From CAYMKL01 sp964390805 (GTDB lineage Bacteria > Chloroflexota > Anaerolineae > VGOG01): a stretch of 7,982 bases of DNA. The DNA lies in assembly GCA_964390805.1 (NCBI GenBank), contig CAYMKL010000208.1, positions 1 through 7,982 of the forward strand, given 5' to 3'. This document shows positions 5,871-7,982 of this stretch, in pieces. The position numbers and the translations under genes were made by a program. The notes beneath the pieces were generated by a model, which was not told the DNA's origin, made no database searches, and saw nothing but the letters and a program-made list of their open reading frames with translations. Every line of letters starts with the position of its first letter. Within the stretch, counting starts at the first letter, position 1.

Positions 5871-5911
5871 ATACTTCGTCACTTATCACTCCTACGCAAC
5901 AGCCGTCATCT

Positions 5912-5918
5912 GAGGAGA
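5912..5918 (+). promoter_or_regulatory. Ribosome binding site of the restriction-modification gene
   Basis: GAGGAGA is placed 6-7 bases before the ATG at 5925. It is close to the ideal Shine-Dalgarno sequence and supports this start. Confidence 0.75.
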
Positions 5919-5924
5919 AGCAAA

Positions 5925-7982
5925 ATGGCCGTATCCTACACTGACGCCAAAGCCGAGGTCGAGGGGTTGGTGGAGCGCTTTGCCCGCAACCTGGACGTTT
6001 ACAAGCGCGGCGACTACAAAGAAGCCCACGTGCGCGTCGAGTTCATTGATCCCTTCTTTGAGATCCTCGGTTGGGATGTGCGTAATGTGCAAGGCTACGC
6101 CGAGCAGTACAAGGACGTGATTCACGAGGACGCCATCAAGGTCAGTGGCGCAACCCGCGCGCCCGACTACTGCTTCCGCATCGGCGGGGTGCGCAAGTTC
6201 TTCCTGGAGGCCAAGAAGCCCTCCATCTCGGTCAAGGGCGACGTCGGCCCGGCCTACCAACTGCGGCGCTACGCCTGGAGCGCCAAGCTGCCTCTGAGCA
6301 TCCTCACCGACTTCGAAGAGTTCGCTGTCTACGACTGCCGCCAGCGCCCCCAACCCGATGACAAGGCCAGTGTGGGCCGCATCATGTACCTCACCTTCGA
6401 CCAGTACCTCGACCGCTTCGATGACGTCTACGGCGTTTTTGCCAAAGAGTCCGTGCTGCAGGGTTCCTTCGACCGCTACGTGCAGGACGCCAAGCGGAAG
6501 CGCGGCACCGGCGAGGTGGACGCCGAGTTCCTGAAGGAGATCGAGGGCTGGCGCGAGGTACTGGCCCGTAACATCGCCCTGCGCAACCCGGCTCTGTCGG
6601 TTCACGAGCTGAATTTCGCCGTGCAGCGCACCATTGACCGCATCATCTTCTTGCGAATGTGTGAGGACCGGGGCATCGAGGACTACGCCCGCCTCCTGGC
6701 CCTTACCAGCGCTCCGCACATCTACGCCCGCCTGGGCGACCTCTACCGCCAGGCCGACGAGAAGTACAACGCAGGCCTGTTTGATTTCCGCGCCGACACC
6801 CTGACCAAAACGCTATCCATTGACGACAAGGTGCTCAAGCCCATCCTGGCCGGGCTATACTATCCCCAGTCGCCCTACGAGTTCTCCGTGCTCCCCGCCG
6901 AGATCTTGGGCCAGGTGTACGAGCAATTCCTCGGCAAAGTTATCCGCCTGACACCCGGCCACCGAGCCAAGGTGGAGGAGAAGCCAGAGGTCAAGAAGGC
7001 AGGCGGCGTCTACTACACCCCCACCTACATCGTGGACTACATCGTCAAGCAGACCGTCGGCAAGCTTGTCGAGGGCAAGACACCCCGGCAGATCAGCAAG
7101 CTGCGCATCCTGGACCCCGCCTGTGGCTCCGGCTCGTTCCTGCTGGGCGCGTACCAGTATTTGCTGGACTATCACCGCCAGTGGTACGAAGAGCACGACC
7201 CGGCCAAACAGGCCCGCGGCAAGAAACCCGCCGTCTACCAGGGGCCGCATGGCGACTGGCGGCTGACCACCGCTGAGAAGAAGCGCATCCTGCTCAACAA
7301 CATCTACGGCGTGGACATAGATCGCCAGGCGGTGGAAGTGACCAAGCTGAGCCTGCTACTCAAGGTGTTGGAGGGGGAGAGCCAGGAGACCTTGGGCCAG
7401 CAGTTGGCCCTGTGGCGCGAGCGTGCCCTGCCCGACCTGGGCAACAACATCAAGTGCGGCAACTCCCTCATTGGCCCGGACTACTTCGAGGCCCGACTGT
7501 TGCCCGACGAGGAGGAGATGCGGCGGGTGAACCCGTTTGATTGGGAGTCGGAGTTCCCGGAGACTATGGCGGCGGGTGGATTTGATGCGGTGATTGGGAA
7601 TCCGCCGTATGGAGCCCTTTTCAACAAGGAGGAGAAGGCTTACATCAGAAGAAGATACAGTTCATACAGATACAAATACGACAGCTACATATACTTTGTC
7701 GAACAAGCGATCAATCTTGTCAGAAAAGGTGGTTGGGTCAGTTTCATCACCCCAGAATTGTGGCTGAGACTTGAGAACTGCGTATCTCTTAGAAAGCTGA
7801 TTGCGGACCGGGCTGGGTTCGACAGAGTTCGAGTGTTTGGTGAAGATGTTTTCGCAGACGCAGTGGTTAACACAATAGTCTTCGTGCTCCAATGCGGGGC
7901 TCCGAGAGAATGCTTGACAGTTGAAACACCAGATGAGACTTGGCGAATACCATCTGATAGTTGGCAGAACAGCAAGCTGTTG
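5925..7982 (+). CDS. Type IIG-like restriction enzyme/N6-adenine methyltransferase (Eco57I-like), 3' partial
   Basis: A single chain that both cuts DNA and methylates adenine, acting in defence against phage and foreign DNA. The frame is open for 686 codons to the window edge, with no stop. The N-terminal nuclease domain shows the PD-(D/E)XK pattern: P80-D81 then E95-A-K97 (FFLEAKKP), preceded by FFEILGWDVRN as in HsdR-N-like and type IIG nucleases. A helical linker follows. The methyltransferase has GGVYYTPTYIVDYIV (motif X region), DPACGSGSFL (motif I, 397-406), NNIYGVDIDRQAVEVTKLSL and the catalytic NPPY (559-562). A target recognition domain would be expected further on, mostly outside the window. 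Up to about 7600 all of the roughly 42 arginine codons are CGN; beyond it 9 of 12 are AGA and GC drops. The gene has its own promoter and a strong ribosome binding site. No separate specificity or nuclease gene is visible. Confidence 0.88.
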   Translation, partial: MAVSYTDAKAEVEGLVERFARNLDVYKRGDYKEAHVRVEFIDPFFEILGWDVRNVQGYAEQYKDVIHEDAIKVSGATRAPDYCFRIGGVRKFFLEAKKPSISVKGDVGPAYQLRRYAWSAKLPLSILTDFEEFAVYDCRQRPQPDDKASVGRIMYLTFDQYLDRFDDVYGVFAKESVLQGSFDRYVQDAKRKRGTGEVDAEFLKEIEGWREVLARNIALRNPALSVHELNFAVQRTIDRIIFLRMCEDRGIEDYARLLALTSAPHIYARLGDLYRQADEKYNAGLFDFRADTLTKTLSIDDKVLKPILAGLYYPQSPYEFSVLPAEILGQVYEQFLGKVIRLTPGHRAKVEEKPEVKKAGGVYYTPTYIVDYIVKQTVGKLVEGKTPRQISKLRILDPACGSGSFLLGAYQYLLDYHRQWYEEHDPAKQARGKKPAVYQGPHGDWRLTTAEKKRILLNNIYGVDIDRQAVEVTKLSLLLKVLEGESQETLGQQLALWRERALPDLGNNIKCGNSLIGPDYFEARLLPDEEEMRRVNPFDWESEFPETMAAGGFDAVIGNPPYGALFNKEEKAYIRRRYSSYRYKYDSYIYFVEQAINLVRKGGWVSFITPELWLRLENCVSLRKLIADRAGFDRVRVFGEDVFADAVVNTIVFVLQCGAPRECLTVETPDETWRIPSDSWQNSKLL

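Noticed and set aside
5892..6719. Long open frame (275 codons) on the minus strand opposite the restriction gene
   Set aside because: It is a shadow of the GC-rich plus-strand gene, which has a promoter, ribosome binding site and clear nuclease and methyltransferase motifs. The minus-strand peptide resembles no family.
5925..7982. PglX (BREX) or a type I HsdM/HsdR subunit instead of a type IIG enzyme
   Set aside because: A nuclease PD...EAK motif and a full adenine methyltransferase core occur in one chain and no helicase motifs are seen, which favours a type IIG-like enzyme. The missing 3' part means a related defence methyltransferase is not fully excluded.

Overview
The window is bacterial DNA, moderately GC-rich, with densely packed genes. 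The best fit is a housekeeping block of a Chloroflexota-like (or otherwise deep-branching, possibly thermophilic) bacterium. That placement rests on gene content and order (RluB-type pseudouridine synthase, cytidylate kinase, tandem PlsC-like acyltransferases, PDZ/radical-SAM DUF512 protein) recalled from such genomes, and it is an inference rather than something the sequence proves.

Layout. Positions 2-685 hold the 3' part of an ABC-2 type permease whose start lies outside the window. A doubtful 50-codon ORF (685-837) bridges to the pseudouridine synthase gene (842-1588, +). A VapBC toxin-antitoxin pair lies on the minus strand (antitoxin 2004-2267, toxin 1585-2004). Its toxin stop codon shares a TTAA with the synthase stop, and its promoter runs into the start codon of cmk. 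The plus-strand cluster then continues with cmk (2322-3014), two PlsC-like acyltransferases (3011-3664 and 3726-4433) and the DUF512 protein (4437-5735). The spacings are a 4-nt overlap, 61 nt and 3 nt. A strong intrinsic terminator (5806-5837) closes the cluster.

A good sigma70-type promoter (5842-5870) starts immediately after the terminator and drives a large gene (5925 to beyond 7982). It encodes a single-chain type IIG-like restriction-modification enzyme: an N-terminal PD-(D/E)XK nuclease followed by an N6-adenine methyltransferase. The gene is cut off by the window edge.

How they fit together. cmk (CDP/dCDP supply) and the acyltransferases (glycerophospholipid assembly) look like one transcription unit with the DUF512 protein, whose function is not known. 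VapBC and the restriction enzyme are accessory modules placed at joints of this block. The features most worth a second look are: (1) an abrupt change in base and arginine-codon use inside the restriction enzyme gene, close to its NPPY motif; (2) a 45-bp in-frame insertion in the DUF512 gene that resembles a dispersed repeat; (3) the tight wedging of vapBC between the pseudouridine synthase gene and cmk, with its promoter over the cmk start; (4) a degenerate motif III in the first acyltransferase. I did not see a clearly new multi-gene system. The downstream part of the restriction locus is outside the window.
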